DNA of 64,000 bases. It comes from Saccharobesus litoralis (GTDB lineage Bacteria; Pseudomonadota; Gammaproteobacteria; Enterobacterales; Alteromonadaceae). The stretch spans positions 2,830,065 through 2,894,064 of the forward strand of contig NZ_CP026604.1 of NCBI RefSeq assembly GCF_003063625.1. Direction: 5' to 3'. Position 1 is the stretch's first letter. Each line of letters starts with the position of its first letter. Below are positions 1-9,700 of this stretch, piece by piece. The position numbers and the translations under genes are program-made. The notes beneath the pieces were generated by a model. The model did no database searches and was not told where the DNA came from. It saw only the letters and a program-made list of their open reading frames with translations.

Positions 1-360
1 AAAAATATCCCTGAGCGACAAACGACTATGTTGATCATGCGCTGTGAACAACATATCTATTTGCAACGTCGTCCAACATCAGGAATTTGGGGCGGATTGT
101 ACTGTTTCCCTCAGTTTGATGACGCGTCAGCGTTAGACGAGTGGTTACAAACACAGCAATTACAGATTGCTGATAAAACCCAGTTAGCCGCATTTCGCCA
201 TACATTTAGTCATTTCCATTTAGATATAACCCCGATAGTCATCGATCTTACGTCGCGACCATTATTGGTTAACGATAGTGAAGATATATGGTTTAATTTA
301 CAACAACAACGCGAGTTTGGTGTTGCGGCACCAACCCAGAAATTATTATCCCAGCTATAG
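1..360 (+). CDS. mutY: MutY adenine DNA glycosylase, C-terminal part (partial)
   Basis: The reading frame is open from base 1 to the stop at 358-360, so only the last 119 codons are in the window. The visible part is the NUDIX-like C-terminal domain, which recognises 8-oxoguanine opposite the mispaired adenine; the catalytic helix-hairpin-helix domain and iron-sulphur cluster lie upstream. I see LQRRPTSGIWGGLYCFPQF, typical of this domain, and FRHTFSHFHLDI, which holds the FSH loop known to contact 8-oxoG. MutY removes adenine from A:8-oxoG pairs in the GO repair system. The next gene, 20 bp downstream, is yggX, the same order as in Escherichia coli, which supports the call. The first ATG at position 28 is internal to the protein. 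Confidence 0.93.
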   Translation, partial: KNIPERQTTMLIMRCEQHIYLQRRPTSGIWGGLYCFPQFDDASALDEWLQTQQLQIADKTQLAAFRHTFSHFHLDITPIVIDLTSRPLLVNDSEDIWFNLQQQREFGVAAPTQKLLSQL

Positions 361-380
361 ATAATTAAGGTATTTAGAAC

Positions 381-653
381 ATGGCCAGAACCGTATTTTG
401 TCAATTACTGCAAAAAGAAGCAGATGGTTTAGATTTTCAACTTTATCCTGGTGAATTAGGCAAGCGCATTTTTGACAATATTAGCAAAGAAGCTTGGGGA
501 CAGTGGCAAGCTAAACAAACTATGTTGATCAATGAAAAGAAACTAAACATGATGAATGTTGATGATCGTAAAGTGATTGAGCAAGCCATGGTTGAGTTTT
601 TATTTGAAGGTAAAGATGTAGTGATTGAAGGTTATACACCACCGGCTAAATAA
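381..653 (+). CDS. yggX: Probable Fe(2+)-trafficking protein YggX
   Basis: A 90-residue protein of the usual YggX length. It begins [10 protein letters not shown] with the conserved cysteine at residue 7 and contains [20 protein letters not shown] and a Met/Asn-rich KKLNMMN segment typical of the family. YggX is a small cytoplasmic protein that protects iron-sulphur clusters from oxidative damage and is thought to handle labile ferrous iron. It lies 20 bp after mutY and is probably cotranscribed with it. The stop codon is followed within 12 bp by the first of a run of hairpin repeats, which may act as the 3' end of the transcript. No Shine-Dalgarno stronger than TAAGG about 10 bases upstream is visible, but the start is fixed by family length. 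Confidence 0.95.
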   Translation: MARTVFCQLLQKEADGLDFQLYPGELGKRIFDNISKEAWGQWQAKQTMLINEKKLNMMNVDDRKVIEQAMVEFLFEGKDVVIEGYTPPAK

Positions 654-664
654 CCTTATTTTAA

Positions 665-981
665 TGTAGGGCTGGCTTTATGCCGGCTAACCCAATCTAT
701 TAAATCGATGCTCGGTTTGTGGGGATAAATCTTTCTCTACAAGTTCGCTACAAGATGTGTTTTTTTGTAGGGCCGGTTTTATACCGGCTAACCCAATCTA
801 TTAAGTCGGCATTCGGCTTGTGGGGATAAACCTTTCTCTACAAGTTCGCTACAAGATATGCTTTTGTAGGGCCGGTTTTATACCGGCTAACCCAATCTAT
901 TTAATCGATACTCGGCTTGTGGGGATAAACCCCACCCTACAAGGTATGCTTTTTTGTGGGGATAAACCCCACCCTACAAGT
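665..981. repeat. Three tandem ~100-bp copies of a two-hairpin repeat
   Basis: This gene-free stretch between yggX and barA holds three near-identical units whose TGTAGG leads start at 665, 766 and 865 (spacing 101 and 99 bp), plus a trailing half unit near 955. Each unit has a forward hairpin (GCCGGT-TTTAT-ACCGGC or a variant) and a later hairpin that reads TGTAGGGTGGGG-TTTAT-CCCCAC on the opposite strand. The last reverse element abuts the 3' end of barA. A related pair lies at 29990-30176 beside the phosphomannomutase gene. The ORF at 820-1011 is just repeat sequence. Confidence 0.85.
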
Positions 982-982
982 T

Positions 983-3787
983 TTACATTTTCGTTTGATT
1001 GTATAATTTAACCTGCTCAAACTTGGTTTCGACATCTTTCACCAATACGCTTAAATCACCTTCACGTTCGTGCTTAATGGTATGTTCCAAAGTTTCAGAT
1101 GCGGTAGCCAATGGTAAAGCACCAACCGTTTTCGACGCCGACTTCATTTGATGGGCAATACCTTGAATATTGGCTTTGTCCATAATAGTTAAACTATCTT
1201 TAATTCGGCCGATTAAATCAGCGCCATGGCTGATAAAGGTACTTAAATACTCTTTGTGTTTACTGCTATCATCACCTAAAAAGCTGGTCATGGTTTCAAT
1301 GCAAACCGCATCATCAGCAAACTCAACACTATCTGATTTGGCTGGTGCTGTTGCCGCTATCGCTTTTTTGTCTATTGGTAGCCATTTATGCAGCAGTTTG
1401 TCTAAGGTGACGAGTTCAACCGGTTTGGTAATAAAATCGTTCATACCTAGCGAGAAGCACTTTTGTGCTTCACCTTTAAGCGCATTAGCGGTAATGGCTA
1501 TGATGTAGCTACTTTTTTCATAGTCGTTAGCACGTTCTTCTTCGCGGATCGCTTGGCTTAAATCGTAGCCTGTCATATGTGGCATATGAATATCAGTTAG
1601 CACTAAAGGGTAGTGCTCGGCTTTCCACATTTTTAAGGCTTCTTGACCATCGTTAGCCACTTCTGAGGCATAGCCCAACATGCTAAGTTGATCTTGTAGT
1701 ACTTTTTGGTTGAGCGGGTTATCTTCAACCAATAGTATCAAGTTGCCTTGCGCGCGAGCTTCTTCAACCGTAGGCGCTCTTACTACTTCAACTGAATTGA
1801 TATCATCGCTAACGTTATCTTGTTTCGGTGCGCGTTTGCCGGTGGCAACTGCGGTGGCATCAATAAAGTTGGTGAGGCATAACGGTGTCGCGACTAAGAA
1901 TACAATGCGATCAGATTCAATATCGTTAAATTGGGTGGGATCTGTTGTGATGATCACAAATTTACAGCGATTAACGTAGTTACCGTCAACCAATGCTTGA
2001 ATTAGCTTTTTGGTTTCGTTTATAGAGTATCTAGCATCGAGTAATAAAGCATCCAGAGCGGCAGATTCATTCGCGTATTTTTGCACTCTATCCAATAAAG
2101 CACCATCACTTTCAAAAAAACGGTACTCAGCTTGGAAATAGGTTAAATAGCGCTGGGCGTGGTTGCGATCTTCTTTATCTGGGAATACCCCCCAAATCTG
2201 CTTACCACTAAACAGCTCCGCAGGTTGGTTTTCCAAGTCATTTGATAAATGCATTGGAATATCAACAATAAATGTAGTGCCTACTCCAGGGGTCGATTCA
2301 AGCTGGATTTTACCATACATTAATTCAGCTAAACGCTGACAAATGGACAAGCCTAAGCCAGTGCCGCCAAATTGGCGGGTAATACTGCTGTCGCCTTGAT
2401 TAAATGGCTGGAATATTGTTTGCGTTTGGCGTTTGCTCATTCCGCGCCCTGTGTCTGAAACAGTAAAACGAATATCTGCAAAATCCATGGTTTGGTTGTG
2501 CAATTCGGCGCTGATCACCACTTGCGCCATATTACCGTCTCTATTATCGGTAAATTTTAAGGCGTTACCGGCTAGGTTATATAAAATTTGGCGGATGCGC
2601 ACAGGATCGGTGATAAGGCCATTTGGCACGTTAGGGTCGACAAAGACTTTAAGGGTGATCTTTTTCTCAATTGCAACTGGTTGCAGAATACGAGCCACAG
2701 CTTCGACTATTTCAGTCACCGAAACAGGAATTTTTTCAATTTCCATTTTGCCGGCTTCGATTTTAGAAAAATCGAGAATGTCATCGATAATGCGCAGTAA
2801 AGCAAAAGCAGATTCGCGTACGGTATCTGTCATGCGAAACTGCGGTTTATCTAATACCGTTTTGCGTAATAAATCTAACGTACCAATAATACCATTCATC
2901 GGAGTGCGAATTTCATGGCTCATGGTGGCCAAGAAAGTCGATTTAGATTCACTGGCTTTTTCTGCCGCTTCTTTAGCTGCAGTAAGCTCGGTTGTGCGCT
3001 GTTTAACTCTTTGCTCTAGGGTTTGATTAAGCTCTTCAATTTGTAATTGAACGGCATTTTGGTCTTGCGCTTTGCCCTCAACTTCATCCATTAGCTTATT
3101 AATACTTAATGCTAAGCGCGAAAATTCACGATCGACATCTTCACTGTATCTTAGACTCCAGTCTTTTTTCTTAACTATTTGATTAGCGATTTGCTGAAAC
3201 TTATCAATTTGCTTAAGTACTGATTTGCGCATATTGCCGGCTAGCATTGAGCCCAGCAGTGCAGCTAAAACAATGGCCACAAAAGCCAGTAACAACCATT
3301 TAAAGTTAACAGAGTTTTGACCTTCAAGATAATTGCGCACTATTACTAAACCAATCGGCTTATTGTCGCTTGAATAGATAATAGATGAAGATTGTAAGTA
3401 ATCGGCGTGCTCTGTATAGGCTTCGGTGGATGGCGGGTTTTGCGGAATATCGATACCCACTGCACTTGAGTGGCCATATAAACCAAGCGTATTGTCGCCT
3501 TGTAAACGAAATGCCATCACTGCAATATTAGGTGATGCCTCTGTAATGGAGCGCAGAATAGTATTGTTATTTTGCAGCATAACGTTTTTCTCAACAAAGG
3601 GCGCTAACGAGGTAGCGACGGACTTTGAGAAGAAAACGGTAGATGCTTTTGCATCACCTTTGACCGACATTTTGTGCAGAAAAAAACTGGCTGCCAGTAA
3701 TATTAATGACAAACCTACGATCGATGATATTGCAAATATTGACATGCGTTGGCCGATAGGCGCTTGCTCATGGTATTGTGAAGGCAT
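983..3787 (-). CDS. barA: BarA-type hybrid sensor histidine kinase
   Basis: A 934-residue tripartite membrane kinase. Transmembrane segments at about 15-37 and 163-185 flank a short periplasmic sensor. A HAMP-like linker and coiled coil (about 186-280) lead into HisKA with His291 in [12 protein letters not shown], then HATPase with N-box NLAGNALKF and G-boxes DTGRGM and GGTGLGL. A degenerate receiver-like region (about 520-640) precedes a true receiver with Asp732 in LTDIHMP. The C-terminal Hpt domain has His879 in IAHQMKSAS, slightly off the usual HxLKGxS. This layout and length match BarA, which in related bacteria phosphorylates UvrY/GacA and so controls Csr small RNAs. The partner regulator is not in the window. 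It is divergent from the EAL gene at 3924. The stop codon sits four bases before a hairpin repeat. Confidence 0.9.
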   Translation of the reverse strand: MPSQYHEQAPIGQRMSIFAISSIVGLSLILLAASFFLHKMSVKGDAKASTVFFSKSVATSLAPFVEKNVMLQNNNTILRSITEASPNIAVMAFRLQGDNTLGLYGHSSAVGIDIPQNPPSTEAYTEHADYLQSSSIIYSSDNKPIGLVIVRNYLEGQNSVNFKWLLLAFVAIVLAALLGSMLAGNMRKSVLKQIDKFQQIANQIVKKKDWSLRYSEDVDREFSRLALSINKLMDEVEGKAQDQNAVQLQIEELNQTLEQRVKQRTTELTAAKEAAEKASESKSTFLATMSHEIRTPMNGIIGTLDLLRKTVLDKPQFRMTDTVRESAFALLRIIDDILDFSKIEAGKMEIEKIPVSVTEIVEAVARILQPVAIEKKITLKVFVDPNVPNGLITDPVRIRQILYNLAGNALKFTDNRDGNMAQVVISAELHNQTMDFADIRFTVSDTGRGMSKRQTQTIFQPFNQGDSSITRQFGGTGLGLSICQRLAELMYGKIQLESTPGVGTTFIVDIPMHLSNDLENQPAELFSGKQIWGVFPDKEDRNHAQRYLTYFQAEYRFFESDGALLDRVQKYANESAALDALLLDARYSINETKKLIQALVDGNYVNRCKFVIITTDPTQFNDIESDRIVFLVATPLCLTNFIDATAVATGKRAPKQDNVSDDINSVEVVRAPTVEEARAQGNLILLVEDNPLNQKVLQDQLSMLGYASEVANDGQEALKMWKAEHYPLVLTDIHMPHMTGYDLSQAIREEERANDYEKSSYIIAITANALKGEAQKCFSLGMNDFITKPVELVTLDKLLHKWLPIDKKAIAATAPAKSDSVEFADDAVCIETMTSFLGDDSSKHKEYLSTFISHGADLIGRIKDSLTIMDKANIQGIAHQMKSASKTVGALPLATASETLEHTIKHEREGDLSVLVKDVETKFEQVKLYNQTKM

Positions 3788-3923
3788 TTACATTAATTCT
3801 ATTGTTGATTTATCAATCATTTTAACAACAGAATTCAAAATTAAAATATACTTACGCTATAGTTAGGTAAATAAGTTTTTGTTACTCAGCAAAAAAACAG
3901 CTTTTAGTCCTCAAGGAAGCCCA

Positions 3924-5051
3924 ATGAAGCTAGCATATAACTGCGCTGTTGCCATAGATGACGATGAGTTTTCGTTAACCTTCATAAACGAGCAATTAGT
4001 CAAAGCCGGTATCAAAGATATTGATTGCTTTAGCGATCCCAAACAAGCATTAGATGCTATTGCCACACGCAAGGTTGAACCTGAGTTATTGATCCTTGAT
4101 TTGCAAATGCCGCAAATGGATGGCATTACGCTACTCAATCATTTGGGAAATATTAATTTCGAAGGCGCAATTATTATATACAGTGGGTTTGAACCTAAAG
4201 TATTGAGCTTGGCTGAGCAAATAGCCTGCGAAAATGATTTAATTATTTTAGGATCACTGCCCAAACCTTTTACTAGCGCGCAATTAGAAGAATTGTTGAT
4301 CACCCATCAAGTTAATGACAACAAACCTTTGGCGCCAGATGTGATCGCATCATTTTGTTTAAGTAATGGTGAGTTAGTATTAACCCGTCAACCACAAGTG
4401 TGTTTAAAAACGGGGGATATTGTGTCTTACGAAATATTATCGCGCTGGCGTAATAATAGTGGCGCGATTTTGCCACCGACGATATTTATCAATAAATTGG
4501 AAGACAGTGGTGAAATAGTCGAGTTTCAAGAGCAACTATTTGATTTAGCGATGCAGAAAATATCGGAAGATAAATCTGACGCTAAATATTCTATCAACTT
4601 GTCGATGAATAGTATTGATACGCAAGATGTACCGCAGCTAGTTTGCCAAAGTGCCTACAAATATAATGTGCCGCTAGATAGGATAACGGTCGAAGTAACC
4701 GAGTCACGCGTTGCTAACGATATGCAAAAAGCCAAAGAAGTTTTGATCCGCTTAAGAATAATGGGCGTCATGCTGGCTATTGATGACTTTGGCACTGGCT
4801 ATTCGACATTAGACAAACTATGTGACCTGCCTTTTAAAGAAGTTAAACTGGACAGGCGTTACATTGAAGACTGCCATAACAGCCCAGAAAAACGTGCGAT
4901 TATTAAAAGTACGGTTGATATAGCCAAATCAATGGGCTTAAGAACGGTAGCAGAAGGCATGGAATGCAAAGAAGAAGTGGAAGTTGTGAAAGAACTTGGC
5001 ACAGATATAGGCCAAGGTTATTACTTTTCAAAACCGCAAATGTGGGTGTAG
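3924..5051 (+). CDS. Response regulator with EAL (c-di-GMP phosphodiesterase) domain
   Basis: Starting at ATG 3924, which has AAGGA at 3913-3917, the protein is 375 residues; an in-frame start at 3879 adds 15 unlikely residues. Residues 1-125 are a receiver with acidic pocket IDDDE and phospho-acceptor Asp59 in LILDLQMP. Residues about 140-375 are an EAL domain: the signature appears as YEILSRW, followed by EVTES, DDFGTGYS, KLDRRYI, AEGMECKEE and QGYYFSKP. Key metal- and substrate-binding acids are present, so it is probably an active phosphodiesterase lowering c-di-GMP, although the EIL variant needs an assay. It is divergent from barA with a 136-bp shared promoter region. The stop TAG lies in a TGTAG-CTCGAA hairpin-repeat lead. 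Confidence 0.87.
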   Translation: MKLAYNCAVAIDDDEFSLTFINEQLVKAGIKDIDCFSDPKQALDAIATRKVEPELLILDLQMPQMDGITLLNHLGNINFEGAIIIYSGFEPKVLSLAEQIACENDLIILGSLPKPFTSAQLEELLITHQVNDNKPLAPDVIASFCLSNGELVLTRQPQVCLKTGDIVSYEILSRWRNNSGAILPPTIFINKLEDSGEIVEFQEQLFDLAMQKISEDKSDAKYSINLSMNSIDTQDVPQLVCQSAYKYNVPLDRITVEVTESRVANDMQKAKEVLIRLRIMGVMLAIDDFGTGYSTLDKLCDLPFKEVKLDRRYIEDCHNSPEKRAIIKSTVDIAKSMGLRTVAEGMECKEEVEVVKELGTDIGQGYYFSKPQMWV

Positions 5052-5350
5052 CTCGAATTTATTTATTACAACAACACACCCCTTGAAGGGCCGGCTTCAA
5101 GCCGGCAAACCGCACCTGTTAATTTATCGTAATTATTCAGTGTAATGAAATTGAAAGCCATAGGCCTTTTATTCTCTTTACTGACGGTAATTAACCTACC
5201 GACTTTTGTCGAAAAATAGCCGTTTAAAAGAATCAATTTTTGTGGGTGAGCATTTATGCTTACGGAGCTTGCAAACCTTTCTATCAAAAAGAGCAATACA
5301 ACAGAACTTTGTTCCTGACATGTTGGGCCGGCTTCATGCCGGCAAAGCAA
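5049..5350. repeat. Composite intergenic repeat, family A copy 1
   Basis: Gene-free stretch after the EAL gene. It contains a degenerate TGTAG-CTCGAA element over the stop codon, then GGGCCGGC-TTCAA-GCCGGC at about 5090, a ~120-bp body beginning near 5140, a GTGGGTGAGCAT-TT-ATGCTTAC hairpin near 5240, a conserved tail containing GTTCCTGACA, and another GCCGGC-TTCAT-GCCGGC hairpin near 5330. Related copies lie at 9823-10015, 10074-10258, 39750-39960 and, inverted, at 52330-52560. The minus-strand ORF at 5066-5350 is repeat sequence. From 5351 to 5458 I see only AT-rich DNA. Confidence 0.8.
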
Positions 5351-5458
5351 ACTTACCTGTTTTACGATTCAAATAATTATGGATTGTACAAAAAACACCA
5401 TAAAATTGGCTGATAAATATAAAAAATACAATTAACTAAAAAAAACCTTAAAAAAGCG

Positions 5459-5487
5459 TTGACTTGCATAGGCAAAATCCGTTTAAT
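5459..5487 (+). promoter_or_regulatory. Stable-RNA promoter of the tRNA cluster
   Basis: TTGACT at 5459-5464 and TTTAAT at 5482-5487 are separated by 17 bp. They are followed by a GC-rich discriminator (CACGCCGCGC), the hallmark of stringently controlled rRNA and tRNA promoters. It precedes the RNA candidate at 5527 and the four tRNAs. Confidence 0.7.
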
Positions 5488-5526
5488 ACACGCCGCGCAG
5501 CGCCGCTAAGGTGTTGATGCAGGTAA

Positions 5527-5616
5527 GCCCAGATAGCTCAGTCGGGCAGAACCGAAGCATAGCTTCGCAGTCTGTTGAGGTGGAGGCAGGACGCCGACAG
5601 GAACCCACCTTTAGGA
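5527..5616 (+). ncRNA. Structured RNA candidate with a tRNA-Phe-like 5' end
   Basis: The first 19 nt (5527-5545) are identical to the start of the two tRNA-Phe genes downstream, but the rest does not form a tRNA. Instead I see a perfect hairpin CGAAGC-ATA-GCTTCG (5553-5567), a second pairing AGGTGG (5578-5583) with CCACCT (5605-5610), and a crossing pairing CTGTTG (5572-5577) with CGACAG (5595-5600). There is no anticodon arm, T-arm or 3' CCA. It could be a decayed tRNA gene, a leader in the tRNA precursor, or an independent small RNA. The boundaries are guesses and I do not recognise a family. Confidence 0.4.
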
Positions 5617-5654
5617 TGAATTAATATGAGCCGTTGTTAAACGTTAAAGTAAAC

Positions 5655-5730
5655 GCCCAGATAGCTCAGTCGGTAGAGCAGGGGATTGAAAATCCCCGTG
5701 TCGGTGGTTCGATTCCGCCTCTGGGCACCA
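5655..5730 (+). tRNA. tRNA-Phe (GAA), copy 1
   Basis: A 76-nt cloverleaf with acceptor GCCCAGA pairing TCTGGGC, D-loop AGCTCAGTCGGTAGAGC, anticodon stem GGGGA/TCCCC enclosing GAA, T-loop GGTTCGATTCC and encoded CCA. It is identical to the copy at 5981-6056. Confidence 0.98.
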
Positions 5731-5755
5731 TTTTTTGGTGTAAGCACCTTTGTGT

Positions 5756-5831
<76 letters not shown>

Positions 5832-5875
5832 TTTCTTACATAAGTTCATCCACAATGAACTCTAAACCTCGTGTC

Positions 5876-5962
5876 GCCCGGGTGGTGGAATTGGTAGACA
5901 CAAGGGATTTAAAATCCCTCGTTGGTAACAACGTGCCGGTTCAAGTCCGGCCCCGGGCACCA
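5876..5962 (+). tRNA. tRNA-Leu (TAA)
   Basis: An 87-nt class II tRNA with acceptor GCCCGGG pairing CCCGGGC, anticodon loop TTTAAAA (TAA), a long variable arm (TCGTTGGTAACAACG), T-arm GCCGGTTCAAGTCCGGC and encoded CCA. Confidence 0.97.
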
Positions 5963-5980
5963 TTCACGTACTATCTATGC

Positions 5981-6056
5981 GCCCAGATAGCTCAGTCGGT
6001 AGAGCAGGGGATTGAAAATCCCCGTGTCGGTGGTTCGATTCCGCCTCTGGGCACCA
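5981..6056 (+). tRNA. tRNA-Phe (GAA), copy 2
   Basis: Sequence identical to 5655-5730 across all 76 nt, including the CCA end. It is last in the cluster and is followed by a T-rich run (TTTCCTATTTTTCC) that could end the transcript, though no clear hairpin precedes it. Confidence 0.98.
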
Positions 6057-6094
6057 TTTCCTATTTTTCCTTATCAATACCATTCAACGCCTTA

Positions 6095-6290
6095 TGTAGG
6101 TCGAAATTTATTTCGACAATCCATACCTTTGTAGGGCCGGCTTTATGCTCACAGGCCAAATTAAAAAATTACACACTATTTGCTAATGAAACGGTGCAAT
6201 TTCCTCAATTGTAGGCCGGTCTTTAGGCCGATGGGTACGCATATTTTATCGGTTTAAATATTGGCTTTGAGGGATATTCTCAGGCTAACT
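6095..6290. repeat. Cluster of hairpin repeats
   Basis: Gene-free stretch after the tRNAs. Elements in order: TGTAGG-TCGAAAT-TT-ATTTCGA (6095-6118); TGTAGGGCCGGCTTTATGC with a broken right arm (about 6130); and CGGTC-TTTA-GGCCG followed by a ~60-bp tail ending TTCTCAGG (6210-6290, family F6). F6 copies also occur at 10369-10455, about 11428-11510 and 39616-39690. Up to the MITE at 6365 I see one more weak TGTAGGG lead near 6329. Confidence 0.75.
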
Positions 6291-6364
6291 TAAAGCCGTC
6301 AGTCTATCTCGACATCGCACACCTCTTGTAGGGTTGACTTCACGCCCACAAACCTTAACAACAT

Positions 6365-6625
6365 GTATCTACTCAGCGTAATTTGTTTTACGCGCCTTAG
6401 TATTGCTAATTACCTCGTCTTTGCCGTGCCTACAGGACGTAGGTACTTAGGTTTCGTCTGGAACAAGAAACCTGCGAATGCGGTAATCTAGTGACTTTGT
6501 TTAGTGTATGCGAGCTCAGTTTACTTTAATAAAAGCGCTGGATACCTGAATACTCAGGTATGACGGTGATTTTTTATACCAGCGGGAGAAATTCAATTCT
6601 ATTTATAAGCACGCTGAGTAGTTAC
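6365..6625. mobile_element. MITE-like element, copy 1, with 8-bp target duplication
   Basis: The ends are GTATCTACTCAGCGT (6365-6379) and its near-perfect inverse ACGCTGAGTAGTTAC (6611-6625). Identical direct repeats AACAACAT flank it at 6357-6364 and 6626-6633. The 261-bp interior has no ORF of its own but includes a hairpin ATACCTGA-ATAC-TCAGGTAT near 6545. A second, 223-bp copy with matching termini lies at 28432-28654. Part of the interior (GTACTTAGGTTTCGTCTGG) recurs near 53730. The insertion sits just upstream of the SNF2 gene. Confidence 0.75.
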
Positions 6626-6715
6626 AACAACATTACATATATTGGTTCACCTTTGTTGGTTTATTTGCCAAGATACGCCTATCTCACAGAACTTGATAAA
6701 AATAGCCTTTGCAGC

Positions 6716-9700
6716 ATGATAGAGCAGACTCAATATTTAATCTCTAGCGAAAACATTCAATCACAAACATCAGAAGCAACTTATCGGCAAGGCTTGTTTT
6801 ACTTCAAACAAGATAGGGTGTTTGAATGCTCACAATCACAAGGTGAAATATTTGCGCAAGTCGAAGGTAAAGACAGTGAGTTACCCTACAATGTGTATAT
6901 TGATATTAAGCAAGCGGGTAATATAAAAGCCGGATGCGAGTGTGATGATGTGACATCACCTTTATGTAAACATGCTGTCGCTGCATTATTGGCTTATATT
7001 GATGATACGCAAGAAGCGCAAGAGCATAACCGCTTTGTTAATTTGAAAGAAACCGCTATTAAAGACCGCATCAAGCGTGGACAAAGCGAAGTTAAAATAG
7101 AGCACCTTGATGGCCACCCTGTATTTGGCTTGTTCAAAGCAACCAGTTTGGCTGAAAATACCCCTTGGGCTCGCTCATATACTGTTCATATTCGATCGTT
7201 ACAGCAAAAGAAAAATTACTGTGACTGTCCAGATTTATTACATAACCAATTAGGGACATGTAAGCATATCGAAGCGGCACTTCATTATATTAATTTACAA
7301 TCATCAGCTAAAACCTCGACTGATCCGCAAAGCTTAGCCTCTCCTTTACCCTTTATTTTATACGACAGTCAAAGTGATAGCAAAATACAATTGCAGCGTA
7401 CTGCTAACATGAACGCTTCTCTTAATGCGGTATTGGATAAATACTTTGATAAGCAAGGCAACTTTGTTGGTAAATTACCTGATGATTACTTTTATCTCGA
7501 AAGTGAGCTGTATGGTAATCAACACCTTCTTTTCGGTGAAGATGCCAAGCGATATTGCAAAGAGCTAGCGCAAGAGCAGAATCATTACTTACAAAAGCAA
7601 ATCATTCGTCAGCAAATTTTTGCTTCCAACGGCAAAATAAAAGGTGTGCAAGCGACTTTATACCCGTATCAAATAGAAGGCGTTGCGTTTTTAGCTGCGA
7701 ATGGCCGCGCGCTTTTGGCTGACGATATGGGGTTGGGGAAAACCCTGCAGTCTATCGCTGCCGCACAATGGTTAATTAATAGTGCTAATGTAGATAAAAT
7801 TGTCATCATTTGCCCAACTTCGCTTAAGCAGCAATGGGCACGTGAAATCGAAAAGTTTACCGGCCATAGGTGTCAAATAATTCAAGGTGGCGCCGACAAG
7901 CGTCAGGCTCAATATCAACAGTCTGCAACCTTTTACATATTGAACTATGAATTGTTATTACGCGACTTAAATGTACTTAATGAGAATTTGGCACCTGACT
8001 TATTGATCCTCGATGAAGCGCAGCGTATCAAGAACTGGCGAACTAAGGTTGCAACCGCGACCAAGTTAATCAACTCACGTTATGCTTTTGTGTTGTCGGG
8101 CACACCACTAGAAAATAAACTTGAAGAGCTATATAGCTTGATGCAGGTGGTCGACCCGAAAATTATCGGCCCATTATGGCGCTACTATTCTGATTACCAT
8201 GTGCTGGATGATAAAGGCAAAGTACAAGGATATCGCAACCTGTCTGAGTTAAGAAAAGTGGTTAACCCGCACATGTTGCGCAGAGACCGTTCCATTGTTA
8301 GTGATCAATTACCCGACAGAACTGTATTGCGAATTGATACGCCTATGACCAGCAAGCAACGTGAGTTACATGACTCAGGCTTATCAACCGCTAGCTATCT
8401 AGCGGATATTGCCAATAAACGACCATTAACGCCATCTGAGCACAACAGAATGATGGCCGCATTGCAGCAAGCGCGTATGGCTTGTAATGCTGCCGGTTTA
8501 GTTGATAAAGAAACCCAAGGTGCGCCCAAATTAAATGAATTAAAACGTTTAATCACAGAGCAATGTATCGAGCTAGGCGAAAAAATGGTTGTTTTCTCGC
8601 AATGGAAGGGAATGACGACCATGGTTGAAAGCATGTTGCAACAAATGAAGGTTGGATTTGTTCACTTACATGGCGGTGTACCAAGCAATAAACGTGGCGA
8701 CTTAATGCAAAAATTTAGTCAAGAGTCGCAGATAAAAGTGTTTATTTCGACCGATGCGGGTGGCTCCGGTTTAAACCTACAAAGTGCGACTATGTTGGTT
8801 AATTTGGATGTGCCTTGGAATCCTGCCGTACTAGAACAACGAAATGCTCGTATTCATCGTTTGGGACAGCGTAAAAAAGTCAGTATCATTTTAATGGTTG
8901 CTGAAAACGCTTATGAACAACGCGTTTTACAGTTAACCCAAAAGAAACAGGATCTGTTCGACAATGTCGTTAACCCAGAAGCTGAGCAAGATGTGGTTGG
9001 CATAAGTAAACAAAGCTTAAAAGAAGTGTTGAAGGATTTAGATAAGCACAAAGACCAGACTCAAGAAACGGAAAGTATCTCATCCGATGAAATGGGTGTT
9101 GATGGCCAAATAATACAGACGCAAGACATTGACGATGATTTAGAACAATCGCCAACGACAGTGGTTGAAATGACGGATGATGAATCGACCGAAAATTCAA
9201 TTACAAGCTTGATCGGTCAAGTGCAAGTAGAGTTACAATCAAACTTGAAGCAAGTGTTAACGCAACAAGGCGGATTATTATTTGTTGTTGACCAAGTTAA
9301 TGATGAAATAGAAGCTTATTTTGCTAAGTTAGATACAGATATTCAGCACGCGGTGATAGACAGTCGAACGCAACGCCAACTTGCTAGGTTAGGCAACGCC
9401 AATCCAATCGCTGCGAGCGAAGTTATTCCGTTAACAGCATTGGAACCGGAAAGCAGCCAAAATATTTGGCTGAACCAAAGTAAGAAAAAACTGGCAGCAG
9501 CAGAACATTTGTTACAAGCCGAGCAAGATGGTGTCATGGATTTGTTAGTTGCCAGTATTACGGCATTGATTACTTGGTTAGCAGATAAACCAGAGTTGAT
9601 GAGCGACACTGATATCCCTATTTGGTTATACAGTGAAGCGACGCAAAAACAGCTGTTAACCCCACAACAAGCCGCAAACTTTAGTCAAATAATGAGCTTT

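Noticed and set aside
2433..3026. 197-codon plus-strand ORF inside barA
   Set aside because: It is antisense to a confidently assigned kinase domain, with no ribosome site or recognisable protein features.
5527..5620. CsrB-like RNA, because of AGGA motifs and BarA nearby
   Set aside because: Only three AGGA motifs are present, one in a plausible loop; CsrB-type RNAs have many more.
5855..6214. 119-codon ORF on the plus strand
   Set aside because: It runs through tRNA-Leu and tRNA-Phe and into hairpin repeats.
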